NCBI GenBank assembly: GCA_034359265.1
Contig: CP136892.1
Location: 87,598,001-87,662,000 of the forward strand
Origin: Canna indica
Lineage: Eukaryota > Streptophyta > Magnoliopsida > Zingiberales > Cannaceae
Length of the DNA stretch: 64,000 bases
Direction: 5' to 3'
Shown here: one piece after another, positions 20,689-39,900 of the stretch
Layout of the letters: each line of letters opens with the position of its first letter
Numbering within the stretch: the stretch's first letter is position 1
Program-made: the position numbers and the translations under genes
Notes under the pieces: generated by a model
Databases searched by the model: none
Told to the model about the DNA's origin: nothing
Seen by the model: the letters and a program-made list of their open reading frames with translations, nothing else

Positions 20689-23472
20689 ATGATGAGAACG
20701 GGCAAAACTAGACACCCTTCCATGATAATGTTGCTCTGTTTGATGCTTGAGGTTTTCTTACTTATTATGCCATCATCATGCAAGGGGTGCTTCAAAGCAG
20801 AGAGAGCTGCTCTCTTGGACTTCAAAGCTGGCGTCGTCGACGATCCTTCCTATCAATTGTCCTCATGGAAAGTAGATGAAGACTGTTGCAAATGGAGCGG
20901 CGTGGTGTGCGACAACCATACTGGCCACGTCGTGGAGCTCAACCTCCAACGTGATGTTTATAATTACTCATCGTCGGCTATGAAGGTCGGCTTCCTGAAT
21001 CAGTCATTGCTCTCTCTAACTCATTTGGATCGACTCAACCTCGGCTCCAGTGATTTTGGCGGCATCCAAATCCCAGACTTCATGGGTTCTTTTCCAAAAT
21101 TGAGGTACCTTGATTTGTCTTATTCCAGCTTCAGCGGCAATATTCCTCCCCACCTTGGAAATTTGTCCACCCTTCTCTACCTTGATTTATCACAAAGTCG
21201 GGAAATTAAAGTTGATCGCTTGGATTGGTTGTCGGGTCTCTCCTCCTTGATATATCTCAACATGGATGCGGTGGACCTGAGTGAGGCCGACCATGAATGG
21301 CTACCAATGGCCAACATGCTTCCCTCCTTGCATGAATTGAATTTGCGATATTGTGGCCTTCAAACACTCCCCTCTTCTCTTTCCTACGAGAGTCTCAACC
21401 TCACTTCTCTCACAACTCTTGATCTTCGCGGTAACAACTTCAACTCCACCTTACCCACTTGGCTATGGCAACTCAGCAGCCTCTCATATCTTGATATTAG
21501 TTATAGTTTCTTGTATGGTGTCATACCTTTTGAAATATGAAATTTAACGTCCCTTACATATCTAGATCTTAGTTGGAATCAATATTTGGAGATAGGCGGG
21601 ATTGCAAAATCAATAACAAATTTCTCCAATTTGGAGACTCTTGTTTTAGCCGGAACCAATTTGAAAGGTCAATTGCCACGCGGGTTGAAGCAGTTGACGA
21701 GACTTTCATACCTTGACCTCGGTTACGGTTCACTTTCAGGTGACTTGGCTTCTTGGCTTTTGCATATGACAACAAATTACCATAATAACTCATCAAAGTT
21801 TTCCAACTTAAACTATTTGGATTTGTCTCATAATAACCTACAAGGCAATTTGTCGGAGCTCCACTTTGCCAATCTAACTAGATTACAGACATTGTTCTTG
21901 TCTGCCAATTCCCAATTGATCATGAATACAATGGATGATAACTGGATCCCTCCATTCCAACTTCAATATATTAGATTAGATTCTTGTAAGTTAGGCCCCA
22001 GGTTTCCCATGTGGCTCCATTCACAGAAATCTATCATGGAGCTTTCTTTGACAAATACAAGTATCGAAGACTTCCTACCGGATTGGTTTTGGAATATTTT
22101 TAATTCCTCCAATGTGTATGAAATAGATCTCTCCCATAACAATATCATTGGCACTTTGCCACCATCCTCGGAGAGTATGATGACAACTTTGTCGGCTCTA
22201 AGTTTGCGCAATAATTTGTTCCAAGGCCTAATTCCAACTTTGCCACCTAATCTTTATGCACTAGATCTCTCTAGCAATTCTTTTTCGGGACCACTCCTCC
22301 ATCTGCCATCCAATTTGGAAGTCTTATATCTCTCGAATAATCATATTAATGGGACAATTCCATCCCACATCTGCAACATGACAAATCTAGAAAACTTGGA
22401 TCTATCTCACAACCAAATATCTGGAAAAATACCTCAATGTTGGCGGGAGAAGGCACCAAATCCTAAATATATTAATTTGGGAAGTAATATGCTTTCCGGG
22501 GAGATTCCTCACTCCATTGGAAACTTGGACTATCTTAAGTTCTTACACTTAGATAATAATAGTCTCCATGGACATATTCCATTGTCACTACAAAATTGCA
22601 GCAACTTGGCTTTTCTTGATCTTGGCAACAATAAATTCTCGGGTGACATACCAACATGGATTGGAGTAGGCCTTCCAAATCTGGAAGTACTGTTACTTCG
22701 GTCCAATATGTTTTCAGGCAACATTCCTCCACAAATTGGACAACTGAGTAATCTTCAAATTATTGATCTTGCAAATAACCAATTGTCAGGGCCTATACCA
22801 CACTCTTTGGGCAATCTTAGTGCAATTAGAAACATGTCACAGTCAATGTATGACACAACTTTCGCTTATTGGGTTCTCTCCGGTGAATATGATAGATTGG
22901 ATTACATGCAGACCATAATTATCAACACAAAGGGACATACATATAACTATTCATCTAACGTTGGATTTGTGAAGAGCATTGATCTTTCCAACAATAATTT
23001 GTCTGGAAATATACCTCGTGAAATAGGAGCTCTTTCAGACCTTCAAAATCTCAATTTGCTCGGAAACAAATTGCAAGGAGAGATTCCTAGTTCTATTGGC
23101 AATATTAAATCATTGCAGTCTCTGGATTTGTCATTCAATAAGTTGTCTGGCGTTATTCCAGAAAGCTTGTCCCAACTGAATTATTTGGAGCACTTGAATA
23201 TGTCATACAATAATTTCTCTGGAAGAATACCGTCGGGGAAGCAACTCCAAACACTAGATGACCCTTTCATTTATGCAGGAAATGCCCACCTATGTGGATT
23301 TCCACTTAATAAAAGTTGCTCAATTGTTGACATTGCCAATAGCACTGCAGAGGAAGCTAATTCGGAGAAATTATGGCAATATGTTAGCATTGCAATGGGC
23401 TTCGTGATGGGACTTTGGAGTGTATTTGTCATCTTGCTATTCAAGAAAGATTTCAAGTTCTTTTATTTTTGA
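20689..23472 (+). pseudogene. LRR receptor-like protein 2 (RLP, EIX2/Cf type) with a premature stop
   Basis: This is a tandem paralogue of RLP1, more than 90% identical by eye over the whole length and into both flanks. The architecture is the same: signal peptide, cysteine-paired LRRNT cap (CFKAERAALLDFKAGVVDDP), many LRRs, and the membrane span YVSIAMGFVMGLWSVFVILLF. One in-frame TGA at 21538-21540 interrupts it. The frame resumes immediately (NLTSLTYLDLSWNQ) with no shift, since 20689 and 21586 are in phase. At the aligned position RLP1 has TGG, so the ancestral residue was probably tryptophan. The end is also shortened: TGA at 23470-23472 replaces the CGA that continues the cytosolic tail in RLP1, removing about 28 residues. 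A truncated secreted product of 283 residues, or readthrough, is possible. Confidence 0.9.
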
Positions 23473-24505
23473 TTGATTGACAAGATCTGCAATGAGATTT
23501 ATGTGCAAGTTGTAGTTTCATATGCTCGATTTATGAGAAAATTAAATGGGACTGGACCAGAAATCTAACGTGGTGAAGACGACTGCAGGTATCAATTAAG
23601 CACACTTCAATTAATTCTTTCAATATCACTTACAGCATTCTATATATATATTCCTTGATTTAACTATTTTTTAATAGAATACATGAGAACCTTTAAATAT
23701 ATTTTGTCTTAAGTAAGAAGATGTGCGGTAGATTATATTATCGATCATTTGGTACAAGAATGGAAAATAGTGGAATATATTTACTTACTTTCGTCTTCTT
23801 GCCATTTAAATAGTTAAAAACGATTGCTTGATTTTTCTCTCGAAGAAATTGGAAATGTGAAACTCGATCATAGTTAATTAAATTATTTTCATGTAAATTA
23901 GCAATCACATGGAACTAATGGAGAGTGGATTCTTCACATAGAATTAATTATCTATTTGATGCGGTAGTTGAATGGGTTAAGGCATGTCATATATTGTTAC
24001 TAAATTGTCCATTATCACCACAAATGTATGTGTTGGAATCAGATTTTGTTTTTTTTTTCAATTTCAAAATGATTATCTTGTTCACCTTTTAATGAACACA
24101 ACAAATATAACTAAGTTTTCATCTTCATAATCAATTAATATATGATATATAAGCAATAAGGATGATATTCGAGTGCATATAATGATTTCTTGTAGCCATC
24201 AGCTATTGACTATTGACTATATATAGTGTTGCATGCAGTTGTAGAATTGTTTAAATACTATGGACTAATACTTAGTACTCGGCATTTTACACTATCTTGC
24301 AGATGGGAAGAAGAGGTTGATCGACCTGGAAATTAACATGTTGAAGATGGATTTGAATAAGATCACAATTACACTTGCTTAAAAGTTTACATTAGCAATA
24401 TATAGTTTTATAATATTTCCTTGCTTTATGTACTGCTTGGTTAATTCGATATATGTCGTTCGAGAATTGCTCGTTTATATATTGTCTTCAATGATGAAAC
24501 GAATA
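23473..24505. other. 3' flank of RLP2
   Basis: Near-identical to the 3' flank of RLP1 and uninterrupted here, so it serves as the empty-site reference for the 14949-16411 insertion. It contains the former C-terminal tail codons of RLP2 (23473-23567), now beyond the new stop. No gene is seen. Confidence 0.85.
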
Positions 24506-24815
24506 GTCCTGTCATATGCAGCATATTAGTATTACGCTTCAAATTAATAAGGTGGGACTTGTTTAATTGCTTTATATATTATATATTATGTTTTGAAGAG
24601 TATAATATAATTCTCTTTAGAGTTAATTTTATGTATATTTCTTTCAAGTTTCAAAATAACTTCATTCTCTTTATTCTATATATGGATGTGGGCTGATTGG
24701 ATCTATATATGCTATTATGAGGATCATTGAATTAATTGCTTCGTAATGGTGTCACTGAAAGTTTTTTTGTTAAGACAAAAGGAGTAATAAAGCCTACTTG
24801 AACTTTATTAAAATT
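24506..24815. repeat. Truncated RLP spacer copy D
   Basis: The first about 300 bp of the spacer unit (GCATATTAGTATTACG onward) recurs here. It stops near 24815 within the sequence matching GCCTACTTGACTTAAG of copy A. The 3' region of the TADA gene starts directly after, so this is the right-hand breakpoint of the RLP array. Confidence 0.82.
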
Positions 24816-25005
24816 AATTTCTTGGCTTCAAAACCAAATATCCTTGTGTAGAACTACGATATTTTAAAAATCCTATCTTTCCTGCCCTCCATGTGTGCGC
24901 AGGGTAGAATTAAAGCATTACTGAATTCTTCAGATGAATGTTGTACAGAAAAAAGACTGACTAGTAAATGTAAAAAATCACTAAATATACATACTCGTTT
25001 AAGTA

Positions 25006-30929
<5,924 letters not shown>

Positions 30930-31215
30930 GGGGACGGGGCAGGCGGCGGAAGAGGGAAGAGGGAAGCGAACAAGCGTACCGGCAGGAGTACGAGGTGCGC
31001 CGCGCCAGGCGGCGGGGCGGTGGAGCTACCGCGGCTGAGGCGTGAGTTCACACCCAATGAGCAGAGCCGAGATGGGCGACAAGGGAAAGCGACAGGGGGA
31101 GACGGAAAGGCCGAGGGCCGCAAGGATGAACAACGTTATGATGGTCCGCCGGAACTGCGTTACGAACAGCATAACTACGCGCACAACACGACAAACCAAG
31201 GTGGCGAGGATGGTT
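30930..31215 (-). promoter_or_regulatory. TADA upstream and leader region
   Basis: GC-rich sequence directly 5' of the TADA ATG, contrasting with the AT-rich DNA beyond about 31216. It probably contains the 5' UTR and a TATA-less promoter. I do not see a clear TATA box. The overlapping ORFs on either strand look like composition artefacts. Confidence 0.4.
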
Positions 31216-31380
31216 AGAATTTTTTTAATGAAGAAAACTGTGCTCTTCACGTGATTTTTAACCACGTAGTCGTGGAATATCTGAATAATTCATCATCGTA
31301 TCTAAAATTGAACATTGAAAGCCTGAACTATCTTCAGTTTTCATTAGATTTGGATACTACTACAAAGACAAGTAAGCTTA

Positions 31381-31959
31381 CTTATGGGGCGAGCGTTGTC
31401 GGGTCAAAATCCGAACCATTTGACCTGATCCGATTTGAATAACCCAAACTCAAATAAGAAGACTTCAATAGAATAATACCATCTGATCCTATCTAAATAA
31501 GAACTAAAAGATCTACTCGATTAATCAAACAAGATCCGGTACAACCCTAATAACTTTAATAATATGATTTTTTTAAAAAAATCAGCATTTATTATTTTAT
31601 CAAATAATTTTAAATATTTTAAATATTATCGTACATTATTTTAATCTATTATAAACATACCAATTTAAATATTATCATTCAAAATATTTACTATTATGGA
31701 TGAAATACCTATGATTCTTTTATTTTTCACTATTATAAATATTTCAAGTATACATTATTTGAATATTTCTTTTAATTTTGGGGTTGGGTATATCAAGATT
31801 TTTAATCGATCTGACTTTATCCGAATTAGGGGTATAAACTTCTTAAAAATTGGACTTGATTCATCCGAATTATCCAAATAATTTGATCTGAATTAATTTT
31901 TTTGATCAATTTTTTTTTTGAATTATTCCAATTTGTTCGAGTTTGGCTCACCCATAGTC
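31381..31959. mobile_element. Possible non-autonomous TIR element
   Basis: TATGGGGCGAGC near 31382 and GCTCACCCATA near 31949 form an imperfect terminal inverted repeat about 570 bp apart. The interior is AT-rich, non-coding, and has CCGAA/ATCCGAATT words near both ends. No clean target duplication is visible. A hAT-like MITE-type element is the likeliest reading. Confidence 0.4.
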
Positions 31960-32762
31960 GACTTTATGAATTCTCTATCTCCAAATCCTATTGTCCAATG
32001 TTAAATTCATCTTAATATTTAGTAAACGTAGATATGTAAATACTATTTATCTATGACTTGTGTATATATTGAACTTTAGTTATCAAACACTTGCTTATGT
32101 ATAGTATGATTGATCTAATCATTATTTTATTGATTATCTTATTGTCACGTAGTATAACCATGAGACTTCTCTATTTTAATCATCATGCTTTGATTTTAAA
32201 CTCTAAACTCACTCCCTCCTCCATCCTCTCTTAATTAAATTTGAATAAAAAGAAAATATTTGAATCCAAATTGAATATCAGAGAATTATAGACTACTTAA
32301 TTCATGAAATTATGAATATCTATTTAGCTAATTGGATTGTAATTCGGATTTAAAAATTGAATTTGGTTCGTATACTAATTGAATACGAACTTGTATAGTA
32401 AAAAAACACAAGTAATTATTCGTTCCATCCCTATTAATATTTTTTAGGATTATTCTTTTTTAATTTCTTTTGCAAAAAATAATAATTGGGCTGTCAAGAA
32501 CACGTTACACGTCATAAATATTTAAATATATCCTTACAATTTTCTTTTCTAAAATTTGATCAACGTCCATCAAAATGAATTATCAATATCTGTCAAATTA
32601 GAGATTAAATTACATGGCATTTGTAAATTTAAGGAAACCATGGACTTGATCATGGTCCATCTCCCCAGGCCTGCAACTTGATCAATTAAAGAAGCCCATT
32701 CCAAAATTGAAATCATGGGTCCTGGATTCGGACGAACCAGAGTTAGGCCTGTTTCGTAAATA

Positions 32763-33240
32763 AATAGAGGTGAAAACAAATTAGGTCAGACTTTTACCTT
32801 AACAGACAAAATCTATATAGTAAAAAATTGACCTAGGCCTGACCTGTGGCCTATTATAGGATTAAATTTTAGTCCGAGCCTGGTCTGTGACCTGTTAACG
32901 AAGTCTGCTTCAAACATAAAATTTTAATCTGATATGACCTGTGATATATGATATGTGTTTTTATTAAATTAAAATAATATTAATTATTATATTAAAATAA
33001 TTTTAATATAAATATGTAATAAAATAATATTTTATATTTTATATATTTATATATACATCAACTTAACATACTATGCCGATCCATTAGTTATAGGCTTTAA
33101 ATTGAGTCTGAACTTGTCCTAATAAGAAAAATAAATCTATTCCAAAATCTTAACCTGGTTTTTTTTTAAATAGATCAGACTAAATATAGGTCAGACCACA
33201 TGCTCCTAACAGATCGTTTAATCTATTTTCACCCCTATCC
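32763..33240. mobile_element. Possible hAT-like MITE
   Basis: The left end TAGAGGTGAAAA and right end TTTTCACCCCTA are inverted repeats with one mismatch. The interior carries repeated words around AGGTCAGAC, GACCTG and GGCCTG and no ORF. The flanking CGTAAAT and CCGTAAT could be a decayed target duplication. Confidence 0.5.
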
Positions 33241-35940
33241 GTAATTACTCATGTATTCTTTGATTTATATGGAGAGTAACTTTTAGAAGAAAGTTATACT
33301 TCAAGTCAGGTAGCTTCTAATTTCATATTTTAGAATAAAGTTATACTTCTCGTCAGGTGGCTTCTAATTTCATATAAAACGTTATTTTGAGAAATATTTG
33401 ATTGACAAAAAAATTCATTCATATTTTTTTTTACAAAATATTTGATTTGAAAAAGATACTTCCTAAAATTACACATCAAATAATCAATATATTATTATTC
33501 TTATAAAGTAATATATATATTAATGTATGAAAAAAATGATTTTTATATTAATATTTAACATATATAATATCGATTGCCTCTATGAAAAATATGAATGTAT
33601 TAAAATGATAATTTGACAGTATCTAACGAGCATAAACTATATAAAAATACAAAATTGACCAAATCAGAAGTTCTGATGTTTGACCGAGTTATTCAATTAT
33701 GCGCGTGACGACTCAATCAATTAGCCAAAAGCCGAGCCGGATCGAGGAACTTCAACCGGGTCCGATCGATCTCAATATTCCACTCCAGTGCTGAGCCGGT
33801 TAGATTAACAGAACCTGCTTTTAAAGGCAATTATACCATCTATTTTAGCAGGCATTTGAAACCTAACCCAAGTGGGTGAAGCTAGAATGATGTGACCCAT
33901 GTGCGTGGGCCATGGGTTGGAGTGAGGACTGGGGAGACCTTAAAAATATAGTAAATGATGATTATTCGATTTATTTATTTTGGGAATAAGTTTTATACGT
34001 TTTTATTCTTTGTATTTTTTGGCATTTAATTAGTAGTACAATGGAGATATCTTCGTGCCGTGTGCTCCATCAGAAACGTGAAATTCACGTGACGGATACG
34101 ATAGATGAGTCCAAATTTGACTAACTGACGAGGACCGGTGGAAATTGACCGGTTCACAATTGACCAGATTTAGAGACCAAATTGGCCGAAATTAATCAGA
34201 GCCAAAATAATTTTCAGAAGTTTCTCTGAATCCGAATTCCAAAATTCTCATAATATAATCTGCGAGATTTTTAAATTTAAATAAAACTCTTAAAATTAAT
34301 CATTTTTCTAAATTATTTTTTAAAAAAATTAGGACATATTTTTATAACAAAATGATCACTTTCTTGAAATAGAAGTGAAACTTTAAAAGTAGTGAAGATG
34401 CATTTTAAAATTAAAAAAATATTAAAAAATTAAATTAGTGAATAATTTTTTTAATATTTTATTTGAAAATTTTACAATGCACTTTCGTAATTAAATAGTA
34501 ACTTTTGGGAGTTTTGGTAAAAAAATTTAAAATGACTATTTGACTATAAAAGTACATCATAATTTTTTTTAAAATTATAAAAATATTAAATTACGAAATG
34601 ACTTTTTTTAAAAAAAATAAGATACATTTTCATGATAAAGCGATATGTAACTCTTAAAAATGATCATTTTGATCGTAAAAATATATTTTAAATGTTCAAA
34701 CAATTAAAAAAAACTAAGTTAGTAATAATTTTTTTAAAATTTTATGATAAATTTTTACGATTTAATAGTTACTTTCAATATTTTTAAGTGAGTTGAGTAC
34801 AAAAATATACTGGAGATTTTTAAATTCGATTCTGATTTAGTAAATTTAGAAAATTATATTCAGTTTCAGGATAGTTTGTTTGGGCTTTCTAGAATTTTGA
34901 TAAAAAAAATAATTACGCTTTTGAATCATAAAAAATTAAAATTAATAGCAATAATTCAGCAATAATAATTAATAAACAGCTGGGTACGTAAATTGATGAT
35001 GACTCGATTAATGTTCGTAGGTTGTGGTGGTTGGTTCTGCCTTCTAGAATGGTTCAATTCGGTCTGCCTTAATTTGTCCTCATCTACCAGATTCGTGTCA
35101 CCTCACATGACAAACGTTTCCACAATTGCTAGCTGTGGCATATATATCACATGGTTCTTTGAATCTGTAGATGCACAAAAGTATAAAACAGCTCTATATT
35201 CCATATTATACCTTTTTTTTATTTAGTATTTTCTTAAATTAATTAATCATTTATAAATTCACCCTAATAATAATAATACTAATAAAGGTAAGATAGATAC
35301 AGTGAGGTTATATACTTAGTATATCAAAAATTATATGGAGATTAATATTTTTGTATTTAATTAAATTTAATGGTGCAAATATATCTATTAATTATTTATC
35401 ATTAACAATTATAGCTGGGAAAGAACTAAATTGTACATCAAATTATTATCACGTTCTATTTTATTTTTTCCAGCCGCCACATTTAATTTTCCTATGATTT
35501 GACTAACTGGAGAAATAACTCATTCATCGATTTGATATTAAAACACAGAAAATTTACACAAAATTTCACCTTGAAATAAACATCAACATCAGATTTGTTA
35601 TCACCTAAACTAGTAGACAAATTTGAACTTTCTTAAACAGTTTGATGATATGAGTCATTCGATGCGGAGATCATGATAAAAATATATGGATGATTTAACC
35701 AATTTTTTGTGACTTGATCAACTTAATTATATATTAATTCGCAATAGGAATATGTTAGACTCAAGTCAACGCAGGAAGTATTCCCGAAAATGTACGTAGG
35801 GAACAAGGAAGTTCCTCATGACCTGTTCTTCCCCAAATTAAACCATTATTATTATTAATCATTAATTATTATTATTGTACGCCAAAATTGTTCGAAGTAA
35901 ATTTTTCTTTTTTTAATGCTGGATTTAATTAATTAGGAAT
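33241..35940. other. AT-rich intergenic stretch
   Basis: I see no gene, RNA or well-bounded element. Several segments near 34250-34760 repeat the words TTTTTAAAAAAATTAGGACA, GATCACTTT and ACATTTTxATAA, so they may be decayed repeat copies. Confidence 0.5.
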
Positions 35941-36990
35941 GATTAGAATTAAAATTTCGGAGGCTTCTGGCAAATGAAATCCAACTCGGCGGCTTCCGGA
36001 AATCCCCAACAAGTTGTTTCAGGCTGTCTCGAGTCAACTCATTCTAGATCGCATTCTCGTTACCGCATTAATCTCTTAATTAATAGCTGTCGTTCTCCTC
36101 TCTATATCTCTCTCCATTTCTCTCTCTATTTCTCTCCTTCGTTTCGACGAGAAGCTTCGCGGAAGGGGAGAGAGAGAGAGAGAGAGCGACAAGGAGGGGG
36201 GAAAGAAGAATTATAAGGAAAAAAACAAGAATTTGGACGCATGGAGGGCTGTAAGAGGCGTGGCGGGGCTCAGTCTCCCTTCAAATTCAACGTGTATGAC
36301 ACTCCGCGAACTCGATTTACATTGACTTTCTAGAAATTTTCGTTGCCATTTTTTCCTCTTCAGCTCGGCAGAAATTTCTAACGGATTCGGTGCGTTATTA
36401 TTACAGCACCCAGTCAACATACGTGTGTAAGGTTTTTCCTTGGTATTCCTAGTTTGGTTTCTGCCCTACCTGGGGCTCAAGTCAAAGCTGGGATTTGGTG
36501 CGAGGTTTGAAGATTCAACGCGAAGGTGCCGCCCCCCCACCCCGAAGCTTTCTAAGGAGATGGCTTCTCAATACAACCACCTTTCCTTGTCGTTTATAGC
36601 GGCAGGCGAGCTTTGATGTTCCATGGGATTGTGCCGTCCGTGATTAAAGAGCGGTTTCCATTCGTCATTGCATGGTTTTGGGCTTAGCTTTGTATCTCCA
36701 AATCGCGATTCTTCTCGCTTTCGTGGAGCCTGCTTTTCTTAGCTCCTTTTAGTACACGGAGAAAGAAAGCGGGAGATTATTTGTTTGCCGGGAGAAGATC
36801 CTAAAGGTGGGATTTTTGTAACTTTAAGCGCGGCGAGTGCTGGTGAATACAAGAAGAAGCTTTTGTTTGCCGGGTTGTATATCGAAAGCGGCGAAGCGCA
36901 GGGGTTCTGAACATTGTATCAGCGTGCTTTCTCCCTAGGCTAATTAATTGATTCTTGTTCTATTTGATTTCGATCGTGGTGTAAGAGGAA
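35941..36990 (+). promoter_or_regulatory. Promoter and leader region of the P4-ATPase gene
   Basis: Composition shifts to higher GC from about 35960. A CT-rich tract (36090-36140) and a GA microsatellite (about 36166-36186) are typical of plant promoter and leader regions. The long distance to the ATG suggests a leader of several hundred bases, possibly with an intron. I could not place a TATA box. Confidence 0.45.
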
Positions 36991-39900
36991 ATGGCACGGG
37001 GGAGGAGAAGAAAGCTTCTCTGGAGTAAATTATACACCTTTGCCTGTGGTACATCTAAGTTCGAAGCCGACCACTCTCATATTGGAGGCCCAGGCTTTTC
37101 CCGTGTGGCCTTCGCAAATGAACCGGATTGCTTCGATGCTGTCAACCAAAACTACGGATCCAACTATGTTTCCACCACCAAGTACACAGTGGCTACATTC
37201 TTCCCCAAGTCACTGTTTGAGCAATTCAGGAGAGTTGCTAACATATACTTTCTATTTACTGGATGCCTTTCTTTTACTTCCTTGGCTCCTTACTCCGCTA
37301 TAAGCGCAATTCTCCCACTAATTGTGGTGATTGGAGCAACCATGGTGAAGGAGGCCATCGAGGACTGGCGCCGGTATCAGCAGGTAGGTTCTCACAATCT
37401 TTCTATTTCAAAGATAAATTGAAACCATTATGATAATTGCAATCCAATTCCACTTCCTTGCTATAGTTTGGAATTCTAGGCCAAAAACCCTATTTTAAAA
37501 AATCTAGATCATATTTCGTTCATCAACTTAAGCCAGTTTCATATGCTCTGACCTCAGTTTTCAATTTTCATTCTCGTTGATAACGAATGCTGAAATAGTA
37601 ATAGTGGAATATGGTAACCTGTAATAATTTGAGAAGTGAGAGGTTATTACTTATTTGGCAAGATAGTTGTCAACTTTTGGTGGCAAAAGGCTATAGAATT
37701 CTATCTACGTATAGTCCACAAAGAAAGAAAAAGCACAACTGGCCTTGTTCGTTTATCACCTTTTTAAGCATGTTTGTTGAATTTGTCACTCAGTTCTTAG
37801 CAACCTAATAAAATATGATAAAACTGGTGCCACTAAAGCATACATATGGGAAGGGGTGCAGTTGTATCAATCTAAGTTTGTGTTTTTTGTTGATCCTCAC
37901 AGGAAGAGGGTCTTTGGCTGTTGTAGTTTATAACTGGTAAAGGGGATTCATGAACTGCTAATTTTTCTATTAGCTTTTTCAGATGTATACAGTATGACTT
38001 CCATCTCTTAATCTTTGACAAAAGAGTGTCTAAAGTTTTTATGATTTCTTATGCAGGATATTGAGGTGAACAATAGAAAAGTTAAAGTACATCATGGGGG
38101 TGGAAAATTTGAATATAAAGAATGGAAGAATCTTAGAGTTGGTGATATTGTGAAGGTGGAGAAGGATAAGTTCTTCCCTGCTGACCTTGTTATGCTTTCA
38201 TCAAGTTTCGATGATGGAATATGTTATGTTGAGACCATGAATCTTGATGGAGAAACAAACTTGAAAATGAAGCAAGCATTGGATGTATCTTCAGACTTAC
38301 AATCAGATTCTAGCTTCCAGAATTTTAGAGCGATAATTAAGTGTGAAGATCCAAATGCTAGCCTTTATACTTTTGTTGGAACTATGGAATATGGAGATCA
38401 ACAGTATCCTCTTTCACCTCAACAACTTCTTCTTAGGGACTCGAAGTTGCGAAATACTGACTACATATATGGAGTTGTTGTTTTCACAGGTCATGATACA
38501 AAGGTCATGCAGAATGCTATGAATCCGCCATCAAAAAGGAGCAAAATTGAGAGGAAAATGGATAAACTGATTTATCTTCTCATGGGTGCCCTGGTCTTGA
38601 TCTCATTGATTGGTTCAGTTATCTTTGGCATAGCAACTAGTGAAGATATACAAGATGGCAAGATGAAAAGATGGTATCTTAGACCTGACGATACTAAAAA
38701 CACCTTTGATCCTAAAAATGCAGATGTTGCGGCAATTTTACACTTTTTGACCGCCATGATATTGTACAGCTACTTCATTCCAATTTCTTTGTATGTTTCC
38801 ATAGAAATAGTTAAGGTTTTGCAAACTATATTTATCAACCAGGACATCCAAATGTATCACGAGGAATCAGATAAGCCTGCTCATGCAAGGACATCAAACT
38901 TGAATGAAGAACTAGGTCAAGTGGACACAGTCCTCTCAGATAAGACTGGAACTCTCACTTGCAATTCAATGGAGTTTATTAAATGCTCAATTGCTGGAAC
39001 TCCTTATGGCCATGGGGTTACTGAGGTTGAGAGAGCAATGGCTAGGAGGAAAGGATCCCCACTGTTAGAAGATGAACAACCCGATGAAAATCATGAGCAT
39101 CCTAAACCAACAATCAAAGGGTTCAATTTTGATGATGAACGTATTATGAATGGAAATTGGGTTAATGAACCTCGCTCTGATATTATTCGAATGTTCTTTC
39201 GGTTGCTTGCCATCTGCCACACTGCCATACCTGAAGTAGATGAGGACACTGGGAAAATATCATACGAGGCTGAATCGCCGGACGAGGCTGCCTTTGTTAT
39301 TGCTGCAAGGGAAATTGGATTTGAGTTTTACCAAAGGACACAAACAAACATCTCTATACGAGAATTAGATCCTGTCTCAGGCGAGCGTGTCCAAAAGTAA
39401 GAAAGCTACTTCCACTCTTATAGATACACAATTCCTTTATGTATTGGGTTTTATTTTAGCAACTTAGTGTAAGATTTGTTTTGCAGGACATATAAGCTGT
39501 TGAATGTCCTAGAGTTCAACAGCTCTCGGAAACGCATGTCTGTGATAGTTCAAGATGAAGAAGGAAAATTGCTACTACTAAGCAAGGGCGCTGATAGGTC
39601 CGTAAGCTGCTTAACTTGTCTATCAGAAACATGAGGATGAAATGAAGCACACATTTCCCACTTGTTATGCCTACTATTTCTAATAAATGTCTATAATTAC
39701 AATTGAAACTTCTTCTTCATGTACCTACAGTGTAATGTTTGAAAGGCTTGCTAGAGAAGGAAGGAATTTTGAAGCTAAAACTAAGGAGCAGATGCATGAA
39801 TATGCTGATGCTGGTTTAAGAACCTTGGTTCTTGCGTACCGTGAGCTTGATGAAGAAGAATACAAAAAATTTAACATAAATTTCATGGATGCTAAGAATT

